This document shows, in pieces, positions 1-11,335 of a stretch of 64,000 nt of DNA (position 1 is the stretch's first letter; every line of letters begins with the position of its first letter). The stretch lies in assembly GCA_050084515.1 (NCBI GenBank), contig CM114274.1, positions 19,034,001 through 19,098,000 on the forward strand, given 5' to 3'. Below the pieces are notes generated by a model. The model searched no databases. It saw only the letters and a program-made list of their open reading frames with translations, and was not told the origin of the DNA. The stretch is from Blasia pusilla (lineage: Eukaryota > Marchantiophyta > Marchantiopsida > Blasiales). A program made the position numbers and the translations under genes.

Positions 1-1567
1 GGATGGCACGCGTCAGCCTATTTAGGCATGTTGGCTATGGAGAGCCAGAGTGTGGAGACTTTGATGGCGAGGTCTAGTGGAGAGTCCTTGGATCTCGAGC
101 CCAGTGAGGAGACAACAGATGGCCGAGATATTCATGATGATGGAATAGTGTTAGAGTACCTTCGGACTGGAAACGTTGCGAGCACCATGGGTGCTAGAGA
201 GCAGGATCGGATCCTACAGCAGGCTAGCGGTTCCGTTGGAGGGAATACATGTTTTGAGGGTTTGGGAGGATGGCACAGTACGCGTAGTGTCGCATCCTTT
301 GCAGAGAGCACGACTAGTGCAGCATGCCCATGAGGAGTTGGGTCACTTTGGGGTAAAGCGGACGTACAACTTGCTCCAGATTCAATATTGGTGGCGAGGC
401 ATGCAGACTGACGTTTAGCAGTTTGTTGCTAGGTGTGTGGTGCGTGATCGGGTCCGAGCATCATTCAATGCTCCGACTCCACAGTTGCATCCATTACCGA
501 TCATGGGCTTAGGGTATAGATGGAGTTTGGATTTTTCAGGACCTTTGCCTTTGACGGAGCGTCACTGTCGTTATGTGTTGGTGATGGTCGAGCACTTTTC
601 GAAGTGGATCGAGTTGGTTGCATTGCTTGACAAAGCAAGTGAGGGAGTAGCTTATACCTTCCTTGAGAGAGTGCTGAGTCATTATGGTGCACCGGCTAAG
701 GTGTTGACAGACCAGGGTACCGAGTTTCGCAGTGAGTTCCAAGCCTTGTGTGATTAGGCGCTGATCGACCATCGCACGACTTTGCGAGATCATCCCGAGG
801 CGGATGGATTAGCAGAGAGAGTTGTGCAGACGGTGAAGAGGGGTTTACGCAAGTATGGCTTGCAGAAAGGTCACCTAGGAGATTGGGACCTCTAGTTGCC
901 CTGGTTGGCGATGGGATACAGATTTAGCAGGAAGGCATCCTTAGCGTCTTTTTCACCATACTTGCTACTTTATGGCCGAGAGCCAGATTTACCTTCGGCC
1001 ATTCATCGAGATGCTAGTGAGATGCTGGACCTTGATGACCCAGATGTATGGATGCGAGCATCTTCTCAGAGGGCTGAGTTGTTTCAGGGAGTGATGCCCA
1101 TGGCGTTCGAGAACTTGGCGATTGCGGAGCAGTAGGATACGTTGAGGAATGCGACTATTCGGGGTGGTGGTTATCGACCAACTATCCGGAGGTTTCATCA
1201 AGGAGATTATGTCTACTTGCAGCAGACGGCACCGACGACGTTGGATGTGACTGCAAGGTGCACTATCTTGAGAGTGCGTAACGTTTTGCCATCCGGTGTT
1301 CTCTTGTTGGAGGGACGCGATGGTATGGTATGGAAGGACCATGTGCGTAATTATGCGCCATGTCACCTTCCTAACATTGATGGTACAGTAGATCCGAGCT
1401 TAGCAGTAGTTCTTGCAGGCTTACGTTGTATGTTGTGTGATTCTGCCCGTGGTGCAACCACTATGCTAGTTTGTGATGGATGTTCCATAGGATGGCATAT
1501 GGTATGCTTGATGCCACCTCTCACTAGAGTTCCTCAGGGACGATGGATGTGTCCCAGATATACATAG
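1..1567 (+). pseudogene. gypsy pol 3' part: H2C2 module, integrase core and PHD finger
   Basis: This is the integrase part of the polyprotein, which would insert element cDNA into host DNA. The zinc-binding module around 310-455 shows the His pair (HAHEELGHFGVKRT), but its second Cys is changed (CVVRD, where G2 has CMVCD). The DDE triad is visible: Asp at 530 (SLDFSG), Asp at 710 (TDQGTEF) and Glu at 815 (LAERVVQ). A C-terminal RFHQGDYVYLQ segment follows, as in gypsy integrases. The protein ends in a PHD-type finger (about 1420-1567): CMLC, CDGC, GWHMVC, PPLTRVPQG, WMCPRY. The last expected zinc Cys is Tyr. One base lost near 228 shifts the start of the region from frame 1 to frame 2. Four nonsense codons confirm that it is dead. 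Confidence 0.85.
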
Positions 1568-1746
1568 AGTATGTAGTTCTATATTACGACTTGTGTCTGT
1601 GACATGGATGACAAGAAAGCGACTAACGATGGAGCCACATGAGCACCCGGCCTTCTTGCTCTTAGCGTCCGAGAGATGTATGTCATGGTAGGTAGGGATA
1701 ATGGCTATATGGAGTTAAAGGGACCTAACCACCAACTAGGGGGGCA

Positions 1747-1876
1747 ATTGGAGATATTTTAGAACTTCTTGTCTCGTTGTTTGGATGCCATGAGTTAGCA
1801 TGGGATCGTGTGTGTTTGTGTGTGTGTTCGGTGACAGCGATGTATGTTGTGTAGCGATGTGTATACGCACGACAAG
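1747..1876 (+). repeat. Block A: LTR tail duplicated upstream of the 3' LTR of G1
   Basis: About 130 bp beginning TTGGAGATATTTTAGAACTT and ending GTATACGCACGACAAG. It lies directly after the purine-rich run and directly before the TGTCAC start of the LTR. The same block recurs at 2391-2519 as the LTR tail. The arrangement A-B-A is shared with copy G3, so it was inherited and is not an accident of this copy. Confidence 0.7.
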
Positions 1877-2519
1877 TGTCACGCCTTTTAGGATAGATCG
1901 GTGAGATCTAGTAGAGCGCCTTTGTGAGTAGTGGAGGACACGCTCAGTAGGTCAAGGATAACCTCTTGAGGCCCCGGAAAACGTGAGAGAGTAGGTTTCC
2001 CCTTTGTTTCGGCTCATTTGGAGCCATATTGAGGAACTTACTATTTTAGATAAGTATCATCTTGAGTATATGATTGACTTTCTATTTTTGGTAAATGGTC
2101 CTTGACCTCCTTCATCAGCTCAAGAGCTAAGGAGGTGACTTGGGAGAATAGGTTACCATGGAGAGAGCTTGGGAGAGGGGAGGGGTATACCTCAAGGAGA
2201 GAGAGCTTGAGAGCTCATTCTCTCTTTGTTGAACCTCTTGGGATGAGGCAGCGGAGCTATGGTCCCTTGCCTTGTGAGTGTAACCCAAGCCTCTTATTAG
2301 GATAGTGGGTTTGGTTTGACATGAGAGAGAGTGCACACCTTTGAGAGCTATGGTGTGAGATGGTGTAGAGAGAGATTGAAACTTACTTTATTGGAGATAT
2401 TTTAGTACTTCTTGTCTCGTTGTTTGGATGCCATGAGTTAGCATGGGATTATGCGTGTTTGTGTGTGTGTTTGGTGATAGCGATGTTTGTTGTATAGCGA
2501 TGTGTATGCGCACAATAAG
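1877..2519 (+). repeat. 3' LTR of G1 (about 640 bp)
   Basis: It starts TGTCACGCCTTTTAGGATAG and ends near GTATGCGCACAATAAG. Both limits were set by comparison with a solo LTR (40335-40971), the G2 3' LTR (19626-20267) and the G3 LTR (34702-35326), all of which start at TGTCA and stop at the same GTATGCGCACGACA-like tail. It contains the conserved segment GTTTCGGCTCATTTGGAGCC and an AG-rich stretch near the 3' half. No target-site duplication is recognisable. Confidence 0.75.
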
Positions 2520-5500
2520 GTCTTGATTGAGCATTGATTTGAGTGCAACTCAAGACTCAATGTTGTTGAAGGAAGAATAAACCTGGGTAGATTTAGATGA
2601 TTTAAATGGTGAATCTCCATAGAGTTTGGATATCCTCTTTTGTGGAGGATGAAAGGGCATCCCCTACTATGAAAAGATGCTCTGACTTTTAATGACTGCG
2701 AGATGGGGGAGTCTCTCCTTATAGGTTATAACCATATTGGAATATATTTTGGGGTTAGAGTTGAGGTGCTTGAGTGTTGGCTTGTCAACCTCCATCTCGG
2801 GAAGAGACAGTAGTGGCAAGGGCATGGATTGGAGAACCGACTTTATGGTCTCGTACATACTCATACAAATATCCTTCCATATTATTCACAAAGGTTGCAC
2901 TCGGATTGGCTCATGTATTGGGGGATGTATTTCCAATACCATCTTTTGTGACGATGCATACATACAATGGATTGCACATCTATACATGTGTATGCAACTA
3001 TTTAATTTACTTTTCCTTATGCCAAAATATGATGAATAACCAAATTATCACAATCAAGGCTTCTATGGGGATTAGTATATATGTTGGATCCACATATTGT
3101 GAGTCACATCATCCATATCTGATGAGGTGGATATTAGCCTTGTCTATGCACATGCATCTCTGCACTGACATCACATCCCTAGGCACAACACCTTCTTCTC
3201 CGAGGATTCTACAACACTCACCTTGGTTGGCCTACAAAACTTGCATGTAACACGAGCAGTTGTAGATGGAGAGAAGTGGGGAGGAATTTGGAGGAGGGTC
3301 ATGAAAAATGTTTGGATCAAATGGACAACCCTCCACTCCCATTGCAGATGTTCTTGTTGGGTGGGGTGTTACTTTGACATGTTATAGTAGTGTTGTTGAG
3401 CGCTACATCTCCATATTAGTGGAGAATTTTGTGTGATGGATTATGACAGAAAAACATGCGCTTTACATGGTGGAGTGCTAGGAGCAAAAGACGCAAGTAG
3501 CGCGCATGGAGCATTGGCATGCTTGTGCCATGCATAGGGAGGTGGTCTACGACTAGCTCTGATTCCAACGTTGTGTAGGGTAGTACGAGTTCTAGAGATG
3601 ATGGTGATGGCTAAAGGATTAGGGCCAACTATGGTCAATAAGGTACAAGTGTGTTGCAACCTTTACCCTCATAACCAAATGTGTGTTGATACGAAACATC
3701 AAGACTCTAGTAGGCTCACACTTTGATGGATCCGCGTTTGAGGAGTCTCTTAAAGGAGACATAAGATGTGAGACATGAGCAAGTTTAACCATTTCATATG
3801 TTAATGGTTGCAACCCATGGAAAATTGGACCAAACGCAAGCTAAGACTCGAGAAGAATCGAGTCTAAGAAGAGTGGGTTGCCAAAGAGGATGAGAACCGA
3901 AATTTGAATTTACCTAGCGTTTGGGGTTTTACTCTATTTTAAGTCATAAAAATCACACCCAAGATGCGCTTGGGACAAGTAAGGTGGCATTGGAAAGCTT
4001 ATGCAAAGCCACTTCCAACTTACCAAAGGTGTAGACTCATACAAAAGCAAAAATTGAGAAAGTACCTTAAAACTGTTGGAAGCTATGACAATTGGGTTCA
4101 AGGCCCAAAGGAGCGACCCAAGAGTGCTTTCCCAAAAGTAGGGGGAGGTCGCAAAACCCAATAAGTATATATAAGGGGGAGGGTCTCAAAGAGTTCTTGG
4201 AATCTTAAGTCTATTTTAGGGAGCCACGAGGCAAACCAAAGGTACATAATAGATTAAGAGTTTGGGGTTGGGGTGTGAATATCAATCCAAGTCCAAGGAA
4301 GTGAATTTTGGAGGTCGCCCTTGGATTCCAACCCAAGACTCCATTCTTGGGTCTCAATAAGGAACTCATGCAAGGTTCATTAGAAAATTAGGTCTACTAA
4401 GTGTGCGAGAGTCGTTTTAGGTGTCTGGACTATCGAGAAAGTTAATTTCTCCCAAGTCTAGGAAGACTTGCCCGTGTTGGGAAGAGAGGAGTTAGGACCT
4501 ATTGGGCGTAATGAATGGACCAATTTGAGAACTTGGGGAGTTGGAAGGCTTGTTGACTCAAACCAAGACTAACGAGAGTGTGTTTGGGTGCTAATCACTA
4601 GAGTGAACATAACCTCTTGAACGTGGCTTCCGCAACATTTAAATTTGACGTTCAAGAAGAGTAGGCGCACGACAAGTGGCTCTAGTTGTAGATTGAGGGT
4701 AGACTAGACCTGACATTAACATTATATTGAGCCAATGTGGATATCTTGAGATATAAGTGGCAAAGAAGTATTCTTTTCTTGGCGGTGCAACAAGTATGCA
4801 AGCAATACACATATGTCTGTAATTTATGGGTAGATGATCCACCATAAATTTGTCAAACCATCAAAAAATACCATTATTTCTAAGATCCAAAATGGGATTA
4901 TATTCTTTTGGAGTGCATGTAGATGATGATCATCATGTTCATTTTTTATCTTCATGATTGCAAGTTAATAGTGGCGCATGAGGTAGTATGGGGGTTCTAT
5001 CGTTGGAGGAGATGTGAGAGATATGGGTGTTACTAACATCTACAAACTACGACATAAACTCTTGGATTTCCAGCTTATGGAGGGGATTGGCACCAACATG
5101 AGGCTCGTAGAGAGATGAAATGGATTGAAAACAGTTGGTGGAGTTGCTATGATTGCCTCACACACCAAAGGGGACTCGCTCCCTATGTTAGTGAGGAGAG
5201 GAAACATTGTGATATGCCTTTGTAAGTATGTCTTACCTCGTAGACTCATAGTGCCCAAGGAATTTAGGGTCACATAGTTTTGAGTTTAGAAAGACATTAT
5301 TGACTTTGGGGGTATCCTAAGCAATTTATGATATGGGGGGAGTTTCCAACTCTTGAGGTTTTGAATGATGTGCAATGGGACCAAAAGACCTTACATGAGG
5401 TCTTAGCCAATCAAGATGTAAGAACATCAATGGTAAGTTCTTGAAACTCTGGTACTTATGTAATCTCTTCCATTTAACTATTTTTCAATATAGATATTAA

Positions 5501-5626
5501 ATTCACATTGCGTGTATGATGCAACATGATATGCCCCATCCTAGTAAATCTGAGGTAGAGAAGGATTGGTAACGTGAACAATTTCATTTTTTGGAATACA
5601 AATTTTAGTTATATATGATGAGTCCC
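2520..5626. other. Gene-free region
   Basis: I find no protein family in either strand; open frames are short and show no recognisable motif. Long stretches look like degraded repeat DNA. One possible tRNA-iMet primer-binding site occurs on the minus strand at 3556-3568 (TTGGAATCAGAGC), hinting at a decayed LTR element there. Confidence 0.5.
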
Positions 5627-5865
5627 TCTATCTATTATATATACTAGCTAGTGCTCGTGCGATGCACCAACTAATAGCACGAATGCAGAATTTTGAATTA
5701 CCCATCCTAAGTGTACAATTGAATTCGAGCGATCCTATTAGATGAGATAACGAGCAATTCTATTGGCTAAAAAGGACATGTGTCAAAAAGAGAAATGATC
5801 TCGGAATGAATAGGCACTCTCCAATAAATATATAAATGGAAAGATATATATATATATATATATAG
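5627..5865 (+). repeat. Helitron-like 5' terminus and short repeat body, with a (TA)n tract
   Basis: The segment begins TCTATCTATTATATATACTA and continues with a GTGCTCGTGCGATGCAC word, a pattern known from 5' ends of plant Helitrons. The following 190 bp align by eye with 20351-20545, including GTCAAAAAGAGAAATGATCT and GGCACTCTCCAATAA. A (TA)n tract occupies about 5843-5865. There is no coding capacity, so it would be a non-autonomous element or a fragment. Confidence 0.45.
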
Positions 5866-7473
5866 TTGTCAATTACCTTTCAAAACTCCAAATAAACTTA
5901 ATCAAGTTGAACTTGCATGATGTTCCTATTCCATTACCTCAAAATTTTGGTGGAATCATGGTATGTATTTATTTCCATAGACAACCCTACATCTATTCAA
6001 ACGGCTGGCACTTGCTTTTGCCCAAAAATATTGATGTACTTTTATTGCCTCAACCAAGTGCTCTATTGATGTTCAAAATTGCTCCTACCCATGAGTGAAT
6101 GACCTAGGGCCTTTTCCCTTAAGAGCCTAAACACGAGGCTTCTCTCCATTGCCTTCCTTGAGGTGGGATTCCTCGTTTCCTTCAATCGTTTCTTCAAATT
6201 GCTTCTCTCTAACCAACCTCAAAGGACCTAATTTCAATTTCATGTCACATGGGAAAACTTCAAATCTAAAATATATCAAAAGAAAATAAATTATAAAACT
6301 TAAATAATGTAAAAATACTTTGCAATCGGGTACTTTTAGACGAGTTTATAGACAAGGAATGGTAACTCTAGTTGAGAATTTGTGTAGAGCATGTAATTAA
6401 GGAATACATCCTCTAGAGATGAGTAAGATATTGAATGTAAGGAAGCTCATACCATGCCAAAAGTTGTCTTCCAAGGTATCCATCTATTCTATTATCAATG
6501 CAATCTCTCTTGTGTGAACTTTGAAAGTGTAAACATATCTCCTAAGGGTCATATGTGGTAGTTTTCCAACATATCAGGTAAATGAAAATCTATAATACAA
6601 GGCGAGGGAGGTTACTTTCTTGGTACTATCACTCCCCCAAAGAAGAGACGCTCTTTTTGAAAAAAAAAAGGTCCCATAAAAAAATGTGTTATATTTTTAA
6701 AGATTGGAGTAGATTGTATACGCATGGACTTTTTTTCTACAAGATTGGACCTCCTGTATTATCCATACCAATTTTTACTAGCATCGGAGCTTCGACATTG
6801 ACCAACATCTTAGAGGAGACACAAAATAGAGTTGAGATATGTTGGAGCCTCCAAGAGATGTGACTTAGCTGCTAGAAGAATATTTGCATGGACGTAGGAT
6901 CTTATTTACTAGTGTTGTAAAGTGGGAAAACAATGACGGTAAGTATTTTTGCTTGTGCTTTGCATGAACACTCTTACTAGCTAATACCAATTAGAAAGGA
7001 AATTCGATGAAGTTTTTTGACATAAGAAATCTTTGCCAAAAACTTTCACCATAAATATCCTTGGAGAAAACCCTCCCCAAGTATCTTACATGGAATCTTA
7101 TATTGGAAACATTCAAATATTTTTCAAGGAAATGCCACTACAAATATTTGCAAAATCACCAAAATAATAATAGAACCTCACTTGATTATCACATCCTCTC
7201 CATATGACCGGTTTTTCTATTTGTCCCTACACCTTTTCTTCCTTCGATCCAATAATATTTTCTTCTTAAATCTATGCAATAATAACTTCCACTTGAGTGA
7301 GGTTGATTGACATTTTTAAAAACTGGCGTGTGGCCCATGCTATGCACAAAAAATATAAATATTTTTGCCGCTCATATTGTGAGTAGTTTTCTTGTTGCCC
7401 AATTTTTCAAAAGATCTTCTTACTACCCTAGTGCCATGTGTCGATCAAGAAGGTGTTATTGTATAATAATATA
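5866..7473. other. Gene-free AT-rich region
   Basis: No recognisable protein, RNA gene or repeat boundary. A 93-codon open frame at 6582-6863 is Lys/Phe-rich and resembles no family; I treat it as chance. Confidence 0.5.
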
Positions 7474-7510
7474 GACTAGTAATTTGTCGCCCGTGCGATG
7501 CACCGAATCA
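7474..7510 (+). repeat. Helitron-like terminal motif
   Basis: GACTAGTAATTTGTCGCCCG followed by TGCGATGCACCG, preceded by an AT-rich ATAATATA run. It matches the terminal motif seen at 5627, 20351 and 34213. The downstream sequence differs from those copies, as expected for non-autonomous Helitrons that share ends only. Confidence 0.4.
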
Positions 7511-9442
7511 TATGGATGGAAATGAAAAGACCTCACAAGTGGAGAATATAATGATGGCATGTTGAATCTATAGAGTTGAATGAATAAATAGGAAAGATGG
7601 AATTTCACTTAAACATTTTACTAGTTATCAGAATTTATTTTTTAATTAAAAAATTATTTTTTTAATTAAATTTAGGAAAACATGATTTATCCCTTGTTTT
7701 CCATCCATATCTTTCAATTAATAAAAGAAAACCACTCATTCTGATCCAAAAATTAGTAAAAATATTTTTTAAAATCCCTCAAAACCAAGCTTGAAAATTT
7801 ACAAATAGTGAAATCAAAATAACTTTCATTTTTAATGATTTTTTATTTTTTCCAAAAGAATATGTTAATTTCCCAAAAATAAACTTGAAATTAAATTTTC
7901 AATAAATTGTATGCCTAAATATTTAAAAATAAAAAATATATTTGAAAATAAAAAAGAAACTGCTCTCAAAGGATAGTTTTAGAAATTTTGAAAAAGTTAA
8001 ATTTATAAGAAATTTAGATTTATTTTTAAATGAAATATTATATAATTACTAAAACCTAATTTTCATTCAAAATTTAAATTTAGTATGGAGTAACATGGAA
8101 CATGAATTAAATAAATCTGAAAGTTTTACTCGCTCGTTGGGAGGTCCAATTCGTTGTAAACTTGAAGTAACACCTTTAATAGTCTACTGGTAAGAACTGC
8201 GCTGATATGCACAAGCATAGAGTAACAATGGACAATCTTAACATAGGTATTTTATGGGAATTTCCTAACCCCTCTCTCGGCACCTCGGAAAATTATTTGA
8301 AGACTTGTGCAGACGAAAAGAAGTTCACATAGAGGTAAGTTAAAGTGTAAAATAGTTCCGATACTTCACTTCTTATATAACTTTTTTTTTCTATCCAGTG
8401 AACCCCCATGTGTTTAGTTAATAATATCTATCTATATATTATAATTGACGATCCCAAGATGCACTATAATAGTGAAAGAATAAGACAAAATAATAATAAC
8501 AAGTTTACAATCATCGAAAGCCGTAAGAATCATCCGGCATGCTTTTATTGCCCTTCGGGACTCGTATCTAATTAAAGCGGGAGCCTTAGGGGTTTAGGCG
8601 TCTTGAAAGTTGCAATGGAGGCGAAGAGGTTTAGACTTCCAAACGTAGGTAAAATGAGGAGAACGGATGGGCAAGGCGTTGGCGACGGCATGTTTACAAG
8701 GTCCATGACGACCCGATAATCCCAAAGGGTCGTGCCTAACAGGGCGGAGGGCTTATTTCGTATGCACGCCTATTGCGGTTGTACACGGATCAAACTGGCA
8801 CACGGACTACAGTGGAGGACGTCTATGCGGCGACATGAGATTCGAGCGGCAGGAGCAAGCCAAGTGGCGAGCAAGCAAGAGTTGCGGAGCGGCGTGCATG
8901 ATCAGATCATAAGGTTTGCTTCGAGAGAGTAAGTTCAAGCGAGCTAGGTATGAGCTACCATTTTCAGTTTGAATGTGGGTCTTTGAACTTAAACGCGGGC
9001 TTTGAAAGTTGAAGGTGGATGCAAGGCAAGGTGCAGAAACGCTACGATCAAACAAGCTCAAGCGCGAGGTGAGTGAATTCAAGCGTGGATCTCGATCAAT
9101 TGTTGAAGTAGGCCGATGGTTGGCTTAGAATTTCCTAATATTTTGAGGAGAGGGCATGTTATTCATGAACCCCTATAACACCAATATTTTGATGCAACTA
9201 AAATGTAGTCCAAGAATTATAACAAAAACACATTGCAAAATTTTAAGGATTGAGGGTTTGTCAATGGTTATGTTAATTCCTACACCCACTCCACTGCATG
9301 ATGATACTTAGGCATTTTTGCAGCCCGACATCATCCTTACCACTTTGATACCATTGAAACACGCGCACTTGCCGTTTGAGGTGTAAGTATTCCCTATTTA
9401 ATTTTTGCATCTACGAAGTCGACGATACGGAGCTAGTTATGC

Positions 9443-9444
<2 letters not shown>

Positions 9445-9484
<40 letters not shown>

Positions 9485-9500
9485 AGAGGGATCGAGAGAG
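9445..9500 (+). repeat. (GA)n microsatellite
   Basis: A run of GA dinucleotides of about 30 bp is followed by an imperfect GGGAGA/GAGAGG extension. Simple sequence, no coding meaning. Confidence 0.9.
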
Positions 9501-10736
9501 CGTCCATCCGAGTGAGTTATGCAAATCGATGAAAGCTTGCCATGGTAAATATTCCTTCTAGTCACCTACCTCTATGAAATTAAACTTCTAGATTTGCTTT
9601 CACCATGAATGCACCAAAAAAATGAAGAAAAAAACCTGATCGGTGCCAATACAAGTCCTCTTATTTGAAAACTTACTTCCATGTATTGACCAAGCAGAAT
9701 CCCTTCATAAGATGCTTGATCCATATGCTTCAAGGAAAAGTTAAAGCTCCTAAGACTGTAACTAAAGGGGTTTATTGTCCACTAATCCCAAGAATATGTA
9801 ATCCTTACTTCAAAACATTAAACCATCCACGACCCATTTCAGGGAAGCCTCCAACCCCATAGTCGTTTATACAACAATTGTTCTACATTGGGCAGTAATA
9901 AACACAGTAACCAATAGAAGCCAATATCGACTTCCCTACCTGTCTTTCAGGAGGTCTTTTGACAAACACCAAGTGATTAATTGAACACTGCACCTTTTCT
10001 ACAACAGGCCATATGACCTATTTAGTGAAGTATTTGTAACAACATCATAATCTATGATAAGAACCATGATGGACCGCAAACATACCAAGGCATTTATAAA
10101 ACCCACAGATTCCGCCTTATAGTGCCTAACAAGAATGAAGGGTTACCATGGGGGCAAAACAAGGTTTATACATAACATTGTTTTCCAACCGGTGCACTAG
10201 CAATGTGTGTGTCAGTGGATTTCATATGAAGTATACTAGTAGCATTGCTAAATCGGATCCAGAATTTGATTGACCTGCAAGTCATCCAATATCTTGGCCT
10301 TGCCATCAAACATGCGTCCATGATTCGAGAGTGGAAGGATGAGGAATGCAATTTTCATCTACCTGTTAATAGAGATGGAATACTTGTTTGTTACAACTTG
10401 TGGTTGGAGACTAAAATATGTTAGACTTGAATCGGATGAATGTGTGGCAGGTTTCCAGAGGCACACTAGCATTTATGTAGATGAGTAGAGTACATTCAGG
10501 GTGGCTGTGAGTAACTCTTTTATATAATTTTTGGATGGACTGCAGTTTAAGGACTTGAGGAATTAGTTTAGGGGACCAGAGAATATCACTAAGCATCTGT
10601 CTAGAGGTCATGGTCATCTTGAGACATAGAGATCCTTATTCTACTTCAAAGATATTATTTGTAAATCTAGTCAAGAAGATGATGAAACTTACCTCCAAGA
10701 GTGGGTTGTCTTGGGAATGCCCTTAGATGTGTATGA

Positions 10737-10796
10737 CTTCTTGCACAACTATGATGATAGATTTGGTTATCATAGAGTTCATGGTTGTGCAAGAAG
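10737..10796. repeat. Imperfect inverted repeat next to the G2 5' LTR
   Basis: Left arm CTTCTTGCACAAC (10737-10749) pairs with GTTGTGCAAGAAG (10784-10796), and a weaker TATGATGATAG/TATCATAG pairing lies inside. The distal end is 23 bp before the LTR start at 10820. Confidence 0.6.
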
Positions 10797-10819
10797 ACAT
10801 GGGTCTTTCAAAGGCACTA

Positions 10820-11335
10820 TGTCATATCTTTTAGGATAGATCAGTGAGATCTAGTAGAGCGCCTTCATGAGTAGTGGAGGACAGACTCAAGAGATTGAGG
10901 ATGACCTATTGAGACCCCGAGAAACTTGAGAGAGCAGGTTTCCCCTTTGTTTCGGCTCATTTGGAGCCATATTGAGGAACTTACTATTTTAGGTAAGTAC
11001 CATTTTGAGTATATGAACAACTTTCTATTTTTCCTAGTGGCCCTTGACCTCCTACATCAGGTCAAGAGCCAAGGATGTGACTTGGGAGCATAGGTTACCA
11101 TGGAGAGAGTTTGGGAGAGGGGAGGGGTATACCTCAAGGTGAGAGAGCTTGAGAGCTCATTCTGTCTTTGTTGAACCTTTTGGCATGAGGTGGCGGAGGT
11201 ATGATTTTGCTTGCCTTCTGTGTGTAATGCAAGCCTCTCATTAAAAGAGTGGGTTTGGTTGGACATTGAGAGAAACATGTAAGAGTGCACACATTTGAGA
11301 GCTATGGTGTTGGGAGAGATTGGATCTTATTTTAC
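10820..11335 (+). repeat. 5' LTR of G2 (shortened)
   Basis: It starts TGTCATATCTTTTAGGATAG and runs collinearly with the other LTRs up to TTGGATCTTATTTTA, then diverges. The roughly 125-bp tail (block A) present at the end of the other LTRs is missing, and no primer-binding site for a known tRNA follows. A deletion probably removed the LTR tail and primer site together. Confidence 0.7.

Larger units (their letters stand above)
1..2519 (+). mobile_element. Ty3/gypsy retrotransposon copy G1, 3' part
   Basis: This is the 3' part of an LTR retrotransposon whose 5' part lies outside the window. It aligns with 18040-20267 of copy G2: linker after RNase H, H2C2 zinc-binding module, integrase core, PHD finger, a polypurine run (AGGGGGG, about 1738-1744) and the LTR. 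From about 230 to 1567 it stays in one frame with only four in-frame stops (416, 755, 894 and 1133). It is the best-preserved integrase of the three copies in the window, but it cannot encode an intact protein. Confidence 0.85.
7511..10819. other. Gene-free region with AT-rich core
   Basis: 7600-8100 is very AT-rich with A/T homopolymer runs. 8560-9130 is more GC-rich but holds no recognisable domain. 10380-10800 reads like a decayed element but gives no identifiable domain. It ends where the G2 5' LTR begins. Confidence 0.45.

Noticed and set aside
2737-3250. Overlapping plus-strand frames of 100 and 158 codons
   Set aside because: No domain, no splice-supported extension, and composition like the surrounding repeat DNA.
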